Positions 5,861 through 6,240 of a stretch of DNA of 6,240 nucleotides are shown here, in pieces. Each line of letters opens with the position of its first letter. The stretch's first letter is position 1. The position numbers and the translations under genes are program-made. This DNA is from Beijerinckiaceae bacterium (GTDB lineage: Bacteria; Pseudomonadota; Alphaproteobacteria; Rhizobiales; Beijerinckiaceae), in contig CANGOK010000196.1 of assembly GCA_947455285.1 (NCBI GenBank), forward strand, positions 1-6,240, written 5' to 3'. The notes under the pieces are model-generated. The model saw only the letters and a program-made list of their open reading frames with translations. It did not search any database and was not told where the DNA came from.

Positions 5861-6240
5861 ATGACCGAAGGCAAACTCGAGCTCAGCATCGCGCTGTCCG
5901 ACAACGAGCGCACCCGCCCCCTCATCGACGGCCTCATTCAGCCACAGGGCGTCAAGCTGCACACGACAGTTGTGCATCCTTCGGAGATGTTCTGGCGGCA
6001 GCTGAAATACGCCGATTTCGACGTGTCCGAAATGTCGGTCTCCTCGTTGCTGATCGCGGCCTCGCGGGGCGATTACACCTGGGCGGCGATCCCGGTCTTC
6101 ACCTTCCGCATGTTCTTCCACACCCGCATCCTCGTGCGCTCAGATCGCGGCATCAAGACGCCGCAGGACCTGCGCGGCAAGCGCGTGGCGGTGCCCGAAT
6201 ATCAGCAGACCTCGGCCATCTGGTCGCGCGGCATCCTGCA
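5861..6240 (+). CDS. 4,5-dihydroxyphthalate decarboxylase-like protein, 3'-truncated
   Basis: The first 126 residues of a protein that runs off the right edge; family members are usually about 320-340 long. It resembles phthalate-pathway 4,5-dihydroxyphthalate decarboxylase (Pht5-like), a periplasmic-binding-protein-fold enzyme. Landmarks are NERTRPLIDG (15-24), FDVSEMSVSS (53-62), IPVFTFRMFFHT (77-88) and, after PQDLRGKRVA, VPEYQQTSAIWSRGIL (111-126). The N-terminus lacks a signal peptide or lipobox, which argues for a cytoplasmic enzyme rather than a transport receptor. Databases often call relatives 'ABC transporter substrate-binding protein', and that remains the alternative. The family contains many members of unknown substrate, so true phthalate degradation is not established; no phthalate dioxygenase genes are visible. 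The gene is divergent from zur and begins with a perfect AGGAGG four bases before its ATG. Confidence 0.78.
   Translation, partial: MTEGKLELSIALSDNERTRPLIDGLIQPQGVKLHTTVVHPSEMFWRQLKYADFDVSEMSVSSLLIAASRGDYTWAAIPVFTFRMFFHTRILVRSDRGIKTPQDLRGKRVAVPEYQQTSAIWSRGIL

Noticed and set aside
5747..6121. A 124-codon minus-strand frame opposite the decarboxylase-like gene
   Set aside because: The plus-strand frame has AGGAGG and clear family motifs; the antisense product has low-complexity composition and no known motif.
1..6240. Defence system, mobile element, CRISPR, tRNA or prophage content
   Set aside because: All of the sequence is accounted for by housekeeping or metabolic genes and short gaps. 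I saw no transposase, integrase, spaced direct repeats, terminal inverted repeats or tRNA-like clover structure.

Overview
The window reads as a compact, GC-rich chromosomal segment of an alphaproteobacterium, most likely Hyphomicrobiales (Rhizobiales) or a close relative. The basis is the alphaproteobacterial form of ribosomal protein bL32, the ~420-residue IspG, a bacterial ETF-beta lysine methyltransferase homologue and an E. coli-like Zur regulator. Placement at genus level is not possible from the sequence alone. Nine protein-coding genes fill almost all of it, with no gap over 300 bases. I see no tRNA, rRNA, insertion sequence, CRISPR or prophage.

Layout, left to right. (1) A 5'-truncated hydroxypyruvate isomerase-like gene (+) overlaps by ATGA a class I methyltransferase gene of the ETF-beta lysine methyltransferase type (+). 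(2) A convergent 55-bp gap carries a clear intrinsic terminator for rpmF (-). Upstream of rpmF on the same strand lies mtgA (-), separated by a 136-bp leader. (3) mtgA is divergent from ispA (+, TTG start with GGAGG), which is followed 8 bp later by a DUF1345 membrane protein gene (+). (4) That pair converges, with only 4 bp between stops, on a zur-ispG pair (-). (5) Divergent from zur, a new gene (+) with a perfect AGGAGG site encodes a 4,5-dihydroxyphthalate decarboxylase-like protein and runs off the right edge.

How the genes relate. IspG (sixth MEP-pathway enzyme) supplies the C5 precursor route and IspA condenses C5 units to farnesyl diphosphate. Farnesyl diphosphate feeds undecaprenyl phosphate, the lipid carrier of lipid II, which MtgA polymerises. 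The centre is thus thematically isoprenoid plus cell wall, with the ribosomal protein gene rpmF behind mtgA. Zur sits directly upstream of ispG and probably shares its transcript, an intriguing link between zinc sensing and isoprenoid synthesis.

I did not find a convincing new multi-gene system. The most check-worthy points are the possible leaderless GTG start of zur with its His-rich N-terminal tail, the zur-ispG pairing, the ispA-DUF1345 pairing, and the coupled hyi-methyltransferase pair.
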